From DASWNP01 sp036399175 (lineage in GTDB: Bacteria; Acidobacteriota; Blastocatellia; Pyrinomonadales; Pyrinomonadaceae), in assembly GCA_036399175.1 (NCBI GenBank), contig DASWNP010000050.1, positions 31,744-95,743 on the forward strand: DNA of 64,000 nucleotides. Direction: 5' to 3'. Both the position numbers and the translations under genes were made by a program. Within the stretch, counting starts at the first letter, position 1. The number at the start of each line of letters is the position of its first letter. Below the pieces are notes generated by a model. It saw only the letters and a list, made by a program, of their open reading frames with translations. It did no database searches and was not told where the DNA came from. Below, piece by piece: positions 9,183 through 17,800 of this stretch.

Positions 9183-9342
9183 CTTTCCCTCTCTAACCTG
9201 ATGACTTTATGAATTGCGGCGACGGATGAGCGCGAGCGTGCGCGCTCGTCCGCGCGCAGGACGCCGACCGTGTTGGCGAGACTCCCGCCAACGCTTGCCC
9301 GCGTCTGCTTCCGGGTGTTGTTTGATGGATGGGGAGATGTCC

Positions 9343-9381
9343 GTCGTCGGGAGACCGTTCTGGTTCTCGTCTCCCGACGAC
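9343..9381 (-). terminator. Perfect 13-bp stem-loop after the VWA gene
   Basis: GTCGTCGGGAGAC at 9343-9355 is perfectly complementary to GTCTCCCGACGAC at 9369-9381, with a 13-nt loop. It starts 20 nt after the stop of the VWA gene at 9402. No T-run follows on the minus strand. It may end or trim the merR-VWA transcript, leaving the HSP90 gene its own promoter in 9183-9340. Confidence 0.5.
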
Positions 9382-9401
9382 GAACAGTTCGCGTGGGAGA
9401 G

Positions 9402-10667
9402 TTAGCGGAGTTTGCGGCTCAGGCGGCGCAGGTAGGAATCATAAGCCAGACGCTTGCGCGAGTCCTTGCCCCGGCTGGGGTCTTCGAGCAGCTCGGAGAG
9501 TTCGGAGAGCGATGTCTCCTCGTCGCTTACGTCCTGATCATGCCTCATCCGGGCGAAGAGCGGCGCGCTCGCCGACATACTGGCCGCGACAACTCCTCTC
9601 GCCGATGCGAAATCGCCCCTGTCCATGTGAGCCATCGCCTCGCGGCGCGCACGCGCGTTCATCAGAAGCTGCACGGCCTTGCCGACCTCCGCCCTCAAAG
9701 GCAGATGCTCGATGGCCGACTCTTCATCGAACTCAACTTCAAACGCCTGCTTGACGACCTCAGCCGCTTTCGCGTCCTGCGGCGTGTAGCCGAGGCGCAG
9801 GTCGAGCAGTCGGAGCTTCGTGCGCGAAGGCTGCGCCGGAATCTTCAGTTGGACGACCACTTCGAGCGGCGAACCGGCCTGTAGGTTCGGAAGTTTGTAG
9901 CGACCCGTCTCGCCAAGCTCGAAATCGTTGAGCACATCGACGAGGCGCACGCCGTCTGCCGGAACGAGGCCGAGCGTGATGGTGTGCGCCACCTGCGCGA
10001 TGAGCCCTTCAAGCTCGACGGCGAAGATGCGCTGCATGTCCTCCGGCTCCTGAACGTGCCAGGCGTTGCCGCCTCCCGCCTCGGCCATCGGCATCAGAAG
10101 GTCTTCGTTGAAGTCGCCGCCGATGCCGATGGTCGAAGTACTCACGCCGCGTTTGAAGAGTCCGCCCGCCTGCGAAACTATCTCGTCGGTGTTGGTGATG
10201 CCGACGTTCGCCAGCCCGTCGGTAATCAGGAGAACGCGGTTGATGCCTTCTTGCGAGAGGTGTTCGCTGACCTGCATGCCGCCGCGCACCCAGGCTTCGT
10301 GCAGCGCCGTCGAGTTTCGCGCGCGAATGCGCCGCAGGCTCTCTTTCAAGACCGTCTTGTTCTCGACGGGCTGGCTCGGAATAAGCACTTCAATCTCGTC
10401 GTCGAAGATGACGACGCTCAGTCTGTCCTGTGGAAGCAACTGGTCGATGCAGTATCGGGCGGCCTCGCGCGCGCGCTCCATCTTGACGCCGTCCATCGAG
10501 CCGGAACGGTCGAGCACGACGCTCAGGTTGAGACGCGGCCTGTGCCCCGCTACCGTCTCCAGTTCCGGCGCAGTGATGCGAAGCAGCACGTCTACGGTCT
10601 GCTCGCGCCCCGCCGCGAGCCTCGCGCGCTCTGTGATGAACTCTACTCTCGGTGCTGTCTGCGACAT
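9402..10667 (-). CDS. VWA-domain protein
   Basis: 421 aa, no signal peptide. A short N-terminal beta region leads into a von Willebrand factor A domain (about 45-225) with an intact MIDAS: LDRSGSMDG (DxSxS, near residue 55), the NSTAL threonine and LITDGLANVG. The C-terminal half contains a beta-rich region (LVPADGVRLVDVL) and a helical tail. Such cytosolic VWA proteins often scaffold metal-dependent complexes, frequently with AAA ATPases or chaperones. It begins only 4 nt after the MerR-like gene stop, so the two are probably one transcript. Confidence 0.88.
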   Translation of the reverse strand: MSQTAPRVEFITERARLAAGREQTVDVLLRITAPELETVAGHRPRLNLSVVLDRSGSMDGVKMERAREAARYCIDQLLPQDRLSVVIFDDEIEVLIPSQPVENKTVLKESLRRIRARNSTALHEAWVRGGMQVSEHLSQEGINRVLLITDGLANVGITNTDEIVSQAGGLFKRGVSTSTIGIGGDFNEDLLMPMAEAGGGNAWHVQEPEDMQRIFAVELEGLIAQVAHTITLGLVPADGVRLVDVLNDFELGETGRYKLPNLQAGSPLEVVVQLKIPAQPSRTKLRLLDLRLGYTPQDAKAAEVVKQAFEVEFDEESAIEHLPLRAEVGKAVQLLMNARARREAMAHMDRGDFASARGVVAASMSASAPLFARMRHDQDVSDEETSLSELSELLEDPSRGKDSRKRLAYDSYLRRLSRKLR

Positions 10668-10671
10668 AAAT

Positions 10672-11385
10672 TCAACTCTCTCCCTTCCCCGGCCTCCCGC
10701 CGTGTAATGCTATGCGCTCCAAAATCGACTGCACCAGCCGACGCAAACCCTTCGTCTCGCGCGGCACGCGGTAACTCGCGCGTATGTGCAGCTCCAACCC
10801 CGGCTCAATCTCGACGCGTCGCCAACTATCTCGCTCAGCCTGCGGGAGAGAGTGCTGAGCGTCGGGCGCGCTCAACTCCGAGCTGATGCTCGCAGGCAAA
10901 GACCCGGTCGAACGCTGCGACCTCGCAGGCGAAGCAGGTGGGGCGGGTGAAGACGCGGGCGGGGCGCTCGCAGGTTTCCTCAGCAGCGTTTCCAGATAAC
11001 GCAAAGCCTCGTTCTTCTCGCCCGAACCCGTCTTCCTCTCGCCCTCGCCGCTCAGGAGCAATCGCTCCAACTGCCGCTCGCCCCGGCTGCCCACCAGCTC
11101 GCGGATGGTGCGAATCGGCAGCCGCTCCGATTGCAGCTTCTTGACGACGAGCAGTTGCAGCAGATGCCTGTAGCCGAAGACGGAGGCCGTGCCCTGCTTA
11201 TCTTCTGCGGGCGAGATGAGCCCTTCCGACAGGTAATAACGGACGGTGCGCTCGTCCGGAAGCTCCGTCACCGTCCCGCGCTCCTGCACGTAGCCGCCAA
11301 CCGAAAGTATCTTCGCCGCCTGCTCCGCCAGCTCCGCCACCCCGACGTATTTCCGGTGGCGAACCCCGTCAAGCCACTCTTTCAT
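10672..11385 (-). CDS. MerR-family-like transcriptional regulator, leaderless start
   Basis: 237 aa from the ATG at 11385; a longer frame to 11511 exists but the start is set by a strong promoter (11393-11421) that would place +1 at or next to this ATG. A winged-helix MerR DNA-binding domain spans about 40-115, with DERTVRYYLSEGLISPA and FGYRHLLQLLVVKKLQSERLPIRTI. The middle is a Pro/Ala/Ser-rich linker, and the C-terminus is a small conserved-looking domain. No metal-binding Cys cluster is visible, so the signal is unlikely to be a soft metal. It probably regulates the downstream VWA and perhaps HSP90 genes, and itself, through the TACTGT sites. Confidence 0.82.
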   Translation of the reverse strand: MKEWLDGVRHRKYVGVAELAEQAAKILSVGGYVQERGTVTELPDERTVRYYLSEGLISPAEDKQGTASVFGYRHLLQLLVVKKLQSERLPIRTIRELVGSRGERQLERLLLSGEGERKTGSGEKNEALRYLETLLRKPASAPPASSPAPPASPARSQRSTGSLPASISSELSAPDAQHSLPQAERDSWRRVEIEPGLELHIRASYRVPRETKGLRRLVQSILERIALHGGRPGKGES

Positions 11386-11392
11386 GGAACGC

Positions 11393-11421
11393 ATCATACA
11401 ACCGCTACTTTCTATTGTCAA
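11393..11421 (-). promoter_or_regulatory. Sigma70-type promoter producing a leaderless mRNA
   Basis: On the minus strand TTGACA (11416-11421, perfect -35), a 17-bp spacer and TATGAT (11393-11398, 5/6 -10) are followed by only 7 nt and then the ATG at 11385. The predicted transcription start coincides with the A of the start codon. Confidence 0.8.
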
Positions 11422-11434
11422 CAGTAAATACTGT
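11421..11434. promoter_or_regulatory. Dyad operator candidate overlapping the -35 edge
   Basis: ACAGTA-AA-TACTGT is an inverted repeat with 6-bp arms, abutting the -35 box. A further TACTGT half-site is at 11461-11466. It is a plausible binding site of the adjacent MerR-like regulator, although MerR operators usually lie between -35 and -10, so repression or upstream activation is also possible. Confidence 0.5.
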
Positions 11435-11527
11435 CGATAACGACGGACTTCCGGAATTTTTACTGTCGGAAGCGAATTTCGTCGGCGCGTGAGGTTGAGC
11501 GCCCGGGGCACAAGGAGGAATGGGCGC

Positions 11528-12031
11528 TCAGTCGTCGCTGCCTTCCGAAAGCTCCTCGAACATCTTGTAGTAAGTCTCAGCCATGCCGAGTCGCTGGTAG
11601 GTCTGCTGCGCGACGAGGTTCTGCTTTTCGACGTAGAGGCGAAAGCCGCAGACGTTGCCCTCAGCAGCCGCGCGCTCTTTGACGAACGCGTAGAGCCTTC
11701 GATAGACGCCGCGACGGCGGAAGTCCTCCCGCACGTAGACGCTCTGTATCCACCAGAAGAGCGCGTTTCGCCAGTCGCTCCATTCGTAAGTGATGAGAAG
11801 CGAGCCGACGATTTCGTCCTCCGCGCCGCTCGCGCCCGGCGCTTCGGCGACGACGTAGAAGCCGTAGCTCGGATTTCTGATGAGAGCGCCGACGCCCGCC
11901 GTCAGCACATCGACGGAAAGCTCTTTAGCTTCCGTCTCCCGAGCCATCGCGCGATTGAATCCGACCAGGGCATCTACGTCGCCTTCGCCGGCGAGTCGGA
12001 GGCTTATCTCCTGTTCCGAATGTTCAGTCAT
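11528..12031 (-). CDS. GNAT-family N-acetyltransferase
   Basis: 167 aa, the usual length for a single-domain GNAT. The acetyl-CoA motif VYVREDFRRRGVYRRLYAFV (R-x-x-G-x-G/Y-like loop) lies near residues 97-116, followed by VCGFRLYVEKQNLVAQQTYQRLGM, the classic GNAT C-terminal Y..LGM element. A tryptophan-rich strand SDWRNALFWWIQSV precedes the loop. It starts 45 nt after the PhyH-like gene and is likely co-transcribed; AGGAA precedes the ATG. The substrate (small amine or protein N-terminus) is unknown. Confidence 0.88.
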   Translation of the reverse strand: MTEHSEQEISLRLAGEGDVDALVGFNRAMARETEAKELSVDVLTAGVGALIRNPSYGFYVVAEAPGASGAEDEIVGSLLITYEWSDWRNALFWWIQSVYVREDFRRRGVYRRLYAFVKERAAAEGNVCGFRLYVEKQNLVAQQTYQRLGMAETYYKMFEELSEGSDD

Positions 12032-12076
12032 CTTTTCTGTTCCTGATGTTCCGTTATCTTCAGAGCATCCCTCGGA

Positions 12077-12925
12077 CTATTCCGGCTGGAAACCGCGAAG
12101 CGGCATGTCGGGGCGGCGTTGCAGCCAGTTGTCGGCGGGATAATGACAGTCGGCGTCGATGACGTGAAGGGTGTAGGCGTGGCGCGAGCGCGGCGAGCGG
12201 TTCGGGTGGCTGAGATGCGGCAGGAGGCCGTCGAGGATAACCAGCGTCCCCTTCGCGGCTTCGAGCGGGACGAGCGCGTCCGTAGGCCAGGGTGCGGGGT
12301 CGCGGGTCTCGAAGCGCGCAGAGCCTTCGGGCGTGCGCAGGAAGCGCGACTTGAGACCGAGCCTGTGTCCGCCGGGTATCGCCCACATGCAGCCGTTCTC
12401 GACCGTCGCATCTTCGAGGGCGAACCAGAAGCCGACGACGCTCGGCGGCTCGGTGTAGAGAAAGGTGCTGTCCTGATGGCAGGTCACTTCGCCGCCGATG
12501 CCGGGCTGCTTGAAAATGTACATCGACTGGACGAGCAGCGGGCGGGAAATGTTCAGGTCGGCGGATAGTTGCGCAAGCTCCGGGGTGCGCGAGAAGCGAT
12601 TGAAGACGGGGTCGAGGTCGTGCAGCGCGTGGCCGATTTTGTTAATCGAGCGTTCTTTGCTCCGGCGAAGACGGCCTGTGGAGTCGAAGGCGTCTTCCTC
12701 GAAGAAGAAGCTGACGCGGTCACCCGACTGCATGAAGTAAGAGTCGCTCGTGCGCGTCTGCTCGCGCGTCGAGAAGATGGAGACGACGCCTTGCGGGTCA
12801 AATTCTTCGACCAGTTCTTCGGCGCGCCGGCGCAGGCGGTCGCATTCCGAGCCGGCGACGAAACGCTCAAGGACGAGGTAGCCGTCGCGTCGGTAGTCGG
12901 TTAGCTGTCGAGCAGAGAGCTTCAT
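12077..12925 (-). CDS. Phytanoyl-CoA dioxygenase (PhyH) family protein
   Basis: 282 aa from the ATG at 12925 (MKLSARQLTDYRRDGYLVLERF); a longer frame reaches 13021 but its N-terminus is not PhyH-like. The Fe(II)/2-oxoglutarate facial triad is visible as CHQDSTF (HxD, near 149) and a distal His in LLPHLSHPNRS (near 237), with a following Arg likely holding 2-oxoglutarate. The FWFALEDATVENGCMWAIPGGH region is typical of eukaryote-like PhyH proteins. It probably hydroxylates a lipid or small metabolite. It is upstream of a GNAT gene and divergent from the O-methyltransferase gene. Confidence 0.88.
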   Translation of the reverse strand: MKLSARQLTDYRRDGYLVLERFVAGSECDRLRRRAEELVEEFDPQGVVSIFSTREQTRTSDSYFMQSGDRVSFFFEEDAFDSTGRLRRSKERSINKIGHALHDLDPVFNRFSRTPELAQLSADLNISRPLLVQSMYIFKQPGIGGEVTCHQDSTFLYTEPPSVVGFWFALEDATVENGCMWAIPGGHRLGLKSRFLRTPEGSARFETRDPAPWPTDALVPLEAAKGTLVILDGLLPHLSHPNRSPRSRHAYTLHVIDADCHYPADNWLQRRPDMPLRGFQPE

Positions 12926-13184
12926 TGAAAGAGGCCGACTCTCCTTGAGGCTACGAATGATTGATGAGCGTGAGCCGACAGGATACCACGTTTGAGCTTC
13001 GGGACTGACAGTTAAGAGCATCGCTCGAAGAGCCTCGACCGCGCTTTCAAGAGCCCGCCCGTCGCACCCTCGAAGCAGAATCGACGAAGGAAGTGTTGAT
13101 TGGATTCCTCGCCGTTTTCCGCGTTAGTAGGTGGAAGGAAGTTCGGGCGGGAGTTGAACCCGCGAGAGTGAAGGAGTTGGAGAG

Positions 13185-14213
13185 ATGGACAAACAGAATG
13201 CTTCGCAGGAGCTGCCGCCGCAGGCAGCGTTGTTGAATATGATTGTGGGCTTCATGGGCTCGCAGGCGATTTACGTGGCGGCGAGGCTGGGCATCGCCGA
13301 TTTGCTCAAAGACGGCGCGAGGAGCGTCGAGGACTTGGCGAAGGAGACGAAGACCGATGCGCGCTCGCTTTACAGAGTGCTGCGCGCGTTGTCGAGCCTC
13401 GGCGTCTTCACGGAAGCCCGCCCGCGACACTTCGCCCTGACGCCTCTGGCCGAGCCTCTGCTGACGGATGCGCCGGGCTCTCTGCGCGCCTTCGCCAGTT
13501 TCATGTCAGCCGATTGGCACCTGCGCCCATGGGGCGACATTCTGCACAGCGTCAAGACCGGCGAGGTCGCCTTCAAGCACATCTACGGGCAGGAGTATTT
13601 CCCTTACATCGGCCAGAACCCGGAGGCCGCGAGGGTCTTCGACGATGCGATGACCAGTCTTTCGGCGACGGCAGCGCCCGCCATCGCTTCCGCCTACGAC
13701 TTCTCAGCCTTTCAAAAGATAGTCGATGTCGCGGGCGGCCACGGGCTGTTGCTTTCGGCAGTTCTTAAAGCGAATCCGAACTTGCAGGGGATGCTCTTCG
13801 ACGTGCCTTTCGTCGTCGAGGGCGCGCGGCCTCTGCTCGAAGCCGAAGGCGTCTCGGAGCGCGTCGAGCTGGCGGCGGGCGACTTCTTCGAGTCCGTCCC
13901 GATGGGCGGCGATGCTTACATGATGAAGCACATCATTCACGACTGGGACGACGAGCGCGCCCTCAAGATTCTCCGCAACTGCCAGCGCGCGATGAAGAAA
14001 GACGGACGGCTTCTGCTCGTCGAGGTGGTGATACCGGAAGGCGACGCGCCCTCGTTCGGCAAGTTCATCGACCTTGAGATGCTGCTCTTCACCGGAGGCT
14101 GCGAGCGCACCGCAGGCCAGTACCGGGAGCTGCTCGACGATGCGGGGTTTGAGCTGACGCGCATCGTCCCGACCCGGTCGCCCTACAGCATCGTCGAAGC
14201 GCGGCGCAGGTAG
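13185..14213 (+). CDS. SAM-dependent O-methyltransferase (family 2 / hydroxyneurosporene-type)
   Basis: 342 aa. The N-terminal winged-helix dimerisation domain (about 1-100, LADLL..DARSLYRVLRALSSLGVF) is followed by the Methyltransf_2 catalytic fold: SAM-binding DVAGGHGLLLSAV near 180, and the catalytic region MMKHIIHDWDDERALKIL near 245 with His as the general base in small-molecule O-methyltransferases. AAGGAG lies 8 nt before the ATG. It is the only plus-strand gene of clear function in the first 28 kb. The substrate cannot be inferred; neighbours do not form a pigment or antibiotic cluster. Confidence 0.9.
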   Translation: MDKQNASQELPPQAALLNMIVGFMGSQAIYVAARLGIADLLKDGARSVEDLAKETKTDARSLYRVLRALSSLGVFTEARPRHFALTPLAEPLLTDAPGSLRAFASFMSADWHLRPWGDILHSVKTGEVAFKHIYGQEYFPYIGQNPEAARVFDDAMTSLSATAAPAIASAYDFSAFQKIVDVAGGHGLLLSAVLKANPNLQGMLFDVPFVVEGARPLLEAEGVSERVELAAGDFFESVPMGGDAYMMKHIIHDWDDERALKILRNCQRAMKKDGRLLLVEVVIPEGDAPSFGKFIDLEMLLFTGGCERTAGQYRELLDDAGFELTRIVPTRSPYSIVEARRR

Positions 14214-14263
14214 TCTCGCAGATTGTCTCTGCTTCGAGGGCACGGGGAGCAAACAGTAACGGC

Positions 14264-14394
14264 GAGAGACAGGGAAGAGAAACGGCGAAGGCCGCAAAGT
14301 GGAACGATGAATTTGATTCATCTCATTCATTCGTTCATTCATTCATAAAATCGTTTCGCCTTGCGGCCTTCGCCGTTTCTCTTCCCTGTCTCTC
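14264..14394. repeat. Intergenic hairpin element N: perfect 34-bp inverted repeat
   Basis: Arms 14264-14297 and 14361-14394 are perfectly complementary over 34 nt. The interior adds a partly paired AACGAT/ATCGTT segment, a GATGAAT-TTG-ATTCATC hairpin and a run of CATT tetramers. Part of the arm (AACGGCGAAGG, GCGCAG/CCGCAA) resembles the element at 47605-47653. It lies between convergent genes. Confidence 0.85.
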
Positions 14395-14413
14395 CTGCGG
14401 ATATGATTGAGAA

Positions 14414-14791
14414 TCAAGCTATCGGAAACGAAAGCGCAGTCGAGCCAGCAGAGGCTCGACTGCGCTTTCGTTTCTTTCGGGAATTATTTCTTTGACGAAC
14501 CCATTGAAAGAAAAGAGTGGTGAGTGTGACCCATTCACCTGCAAAAATGACTTTCACCCCGAGCCGCTTCTGAAGCTCTGCGCGATACTCTTCGACAGAC
14601 CTGTTAGCTTTCTCCTGATTACAATTCCGGCAAGCCGGAACAACATTTTCGGGAGAGTGGGCTCCGCCCCGAGAGCGCGGAACAACATGGTCGAGCGACA
14701 TCGGCGCGCGTTCTTTCGGCACGCCGCAATACCAACAGCCGTCGCCGCAACGCCTGTAAGCTCGTCTTCGCAGTGCCTTATTATTCGCCAT
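14414..14791 (-). CDS. Small HNH endonuclease
   Basis: 125 aa. A compact zinc-stabilised beta-beta-alpha-metal nuclease: CWYC and CRNC form the zinc knuckles, LDHVVPRSRGG supplies the HNH histidines and ENVVPACRNCNQEKAN the Asn and last His/Asn. A basic N-terminus (KALRRRAYRRCG) suits DNA binding. Single-domain HNH proteins occur as housekeeping or stand-alone nucleases and in mobile elements; nothing here marks a phage or intron context. The last about 20 codons run through a perfect 22-bp hairpin, so the original C-terminus may have been replaced. Confidence 0.8.
   Translation of the reverse strand: MANNKALRRRAYRRCGDGCWYCGVPKERAPMSLDHVVPRSRGGAHSPENVVPACRNCNQEKANRSVEEYRAELQKRLGVKVIFAGEWVTLTTLFFQWVRQRNNSRKKRKRSRASAGSTALSFPIA
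14425..14474. terminator. Perfect 22-bp stem with 6-nt loop at the HNH gene 3' end
   Basis: Arms 14425-14446 and 14453-14474 are perfectly complementary around the loop AGCAGA. The plus strand continues with TTTC and other T-rich bases, so it can act as a terminator for plus-strand transcription from the methyltransferase gene; on the minus strand it lies inside the end of the HNH reading frame. Confidence 0.75.
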
Positions 14792-14850
14792 ATGGGTTCG
14801 TCAAAGACATTGTTCCCTTTCTTTCGCTTGCTGCTGCTCGCGCGGGCTTT

Positions 14851-17800
14851 CTAGGGACGTCCGAAGCGTGCGCGGTATTCGCCGGAGACGATGAAGGCTT
14901 TGACCATCTCGGCTCGGTGGAAGTCGCCGCCGAACTGGTTGAGCTTGGAGAGCCAGAAGTTGAAGCCGTCGAGGTTGCGGTCGGGCGCGTCGTCGGGGTT
15001 GCGCCGAAGGTAGCCGAAATACTGCATGAGCACGAAGGCGGGATTTTTCTCGCGCAGGGTGAACTCTTCGTTTTCGGCAATCTTTTGCAGGACGCTCATG
15101 CGCGTCTCGGTGCGTGTGGCGAGGGCGGCGAGCAGCGCGGCGCGCTCGGCCTCGGCGGGCTTGAGCCCGGCGTTCGTGTAGAGGGCGTCGAGGTACTGGG
15201 CGTCGGTCTTCGAGTCGTAGAGGTCTCTGAAGGACTGGCGGGCGACCCACGCTTCGAGGAAGGCGCGCTTGTTTTCGTCGAGCTGCTGCTGCCAGCCCGC
15301 GACGCCGACGGCGACGCCCTGCCCGATGCTCTGCGTGTCGGGCATGAACTGTTCGAGGCGCGGCATCTCTCCGTAGCTCGCCTTGTGCATGCGGTAGACG
15401 AGGTAGCCGGTCTCCCTGAACTCAATCGAGAGGAAGAAGGCTGCGGAGGTGTTGGCGCGACGATAGGCGATGCACCCGGCGTCTTTGCCGCAGGCGGCGA
15501 TCTCGCTCGTCCAGAAAGCGAGACCGTCGTCGTCGGGCAGGCGGCTGAAGAAATCTGCGTAGTGAGCGCGGACGAAGAACTGCGGGTCGTCGATGGGGTT
15601 GGCCGCAGGCGCGGCGTCGTTGTCGAGGATGGTGAGCGTCGCCTGGCTCGACGCGCCGAGAGAAACGCCGCTCGCGTTTCGCAAGGCAAGGCTGAGCGTT
15701 TCGTCGCCCTCGACGAGAGCGTCGTCGGAGACGAGGATGCGCAGCGTGCGCGAAGTCTGCCCGGCGTTGAAGCGGAGCTTGCCGGAGGCTCGGGTGAAAT
15801 CGGAGCGGTCGGAGGCGCTGCCCGCGAGCGTCGCGTATTCGACGGTGGCCGCGCTCGAAGTGTCGCCCGTGCGGCTGATTTCCACCTGGAGGCTACCCGC
15901 GCCTTCCGAGACGCTGTAGCTCGCAGCGCCGAATTGCAGGAGATTTGACGTGGGCGTCGGCGTCGGCGTCGGAGTAGGCGTCGTATTCGACTTGGGCAAC
16001 GTGCCGGGGTAGTACTCGCTCGTGCTGTCGGCGAAGGTGATGCCGCGAATGGGCACGTCGTCGTTGCTCTCAAGGATGTCGATGGTCTCGGAAGCGACGA
16101 GGCCGGGCAGAGAGGCAGGGTTCATCATGTGGCTGCCCCAGACGGCGCGCCCTTCGGCTGAGAAGACCGTGCCGCCGGCCATGCTGCCCGTTCCGGCGAC
16201 GAGCCCGTCAGAGTAGAAGCTCGGCGCGGGACTCTGAACTCCGCTCTGCAAAGCTCCCTGAACCGCGCGCTTCTTTCCGTCCACTGTTTGCAGGCAGTTC
16301 GATTGCACGTAGCTGTCGGTGAGGATGATGCCGTCAGGCCAGACGCTTCCGTCCGTGAGAATCATTCCGTCCGTCAGAATCATTCCGTCCGTGAGAATCA
16401 TTCCGTCGGTCAGAATCATTCCGTCTGTGAGGATGATGCCGTCGGTGAGAATCATCCCGTCCGTGAGGATGATGCCGCTATTGAGGACGGCGTATTCGAG
16501 AAACTTGCCGTCGCGGTCGAAGAGTTCAAACTTGAGGTCTTCGCTGATGGCTTTGAGCTTCGTATCGTCTCTGAGCAGGTTCTGGCCTGCGAGCGCCTCG
16601 TTGGCGTCGAGGCGCGTGTTCTGCGTCAGGCGGACGGCGGCGAAGGCGTTGACGAGTCCCGCGCCCTGCGCGAGCAGGCTCTCTATCTGGCTCTTACCAC
16701 TGAGCGACGGAAGTTGCTGCGCCGTCATGCGAAGGATGCCCTTGACCTGATTCGGCTTCAGGCTCGGGTTGGCCTGGAGCATCAAGGCCGCGATGCCCGC
16801 GACCATCGGAGCGGCAAACGAAGTGCCGGTCAACTGGCAGTACATCTTGTTCTTGGCGAACCTCGAAGTCTGCGGCATGACGGTGTTCGGGATGGTCTTG
16901 TCAAGGAGCGTCGAGGTGCTGCCCGAAGCGGTGGAGTTAATCTTCGTGCCGGGTGCGACGAGGTCGGGCTTGATGATACCGTCGATGAGTGTGGGGCCGC
17001 GCGAGCTGTAGGAGGCAACCTCCAAATCGGTTCGACGAAGCGGAGCGGGCGTGTCGTCGATGACGGGAGGCGTGAGTTTGTCAGGCCAGGTCAGCATCGA
17101 CTGAGCCGGGTTTTTGGTCGCGCCGACGGTGATGACAAAGGGGTCGTTGCCGGGGCTGTCGATGCTGCCGTAGACGGTCTGATAGATGAATTTTCCGTTC
17201 GCGTCCTGACCGATGACGGTATCGTTATGGCCTCGATTGCCCGCCGAAGCGACGACGACGATTCCGGCGGCGATGGCGCGCTCGGCGGCCTGGCAGAGCG
17301 GGTCGGTCTTGTAGCTCTGCAAGACGGGCGCGCCGACGCTCAGGTTGATGACGCGGATGTTGTATAGCTCCCGGTTGGCGATGCAGTAGTCGATGGCCTT
17401 GATGACGTTGCTGATGGTGCCGACGCCGTTGGAGTTGAGGGCGCGAAGCGAGATGATGTTGGCGTTCGGGGCAATGCCCGTGAAGTCGCCGTAGTTGCCC
17501 GGATACCACTCTTTGCTGTCCGTGCCGGTCTGAAGCGAGCCCCAGCCGTCGCCCGCGATGATGCCCGCCACCATCGTGCCGTGCCCGTAGTCGTCGTAGC
17601 TGGTCGTCTGTATTGTGCCCAACGCATCGCCGACGAAATCCTTGAAAGCGACGATGCGAGACTGACTCTTTTCCGCCGAATGAAAATCGTTGTCGTTCGA
17701 GTTGGGGAAATCGACGCCGGTGTCGATGACGGCGATGCCGATGCCTGTGCCGTCAACGGCGCGATAGCGCTGGCCGATGCTATCGTCGCCGTGAAAGCCG

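Noticed and set aside
13147..13163. tRNA T-arm-like sequence (minus strand, 5-bp stem with TTCAACT loop)
   Set aside because: No matching 5' acceptor, D-arm or anticodon arm within range; the region beyond is the methyltransferase coding sequence. At most a tRNA 3' remnant, more likely chance.
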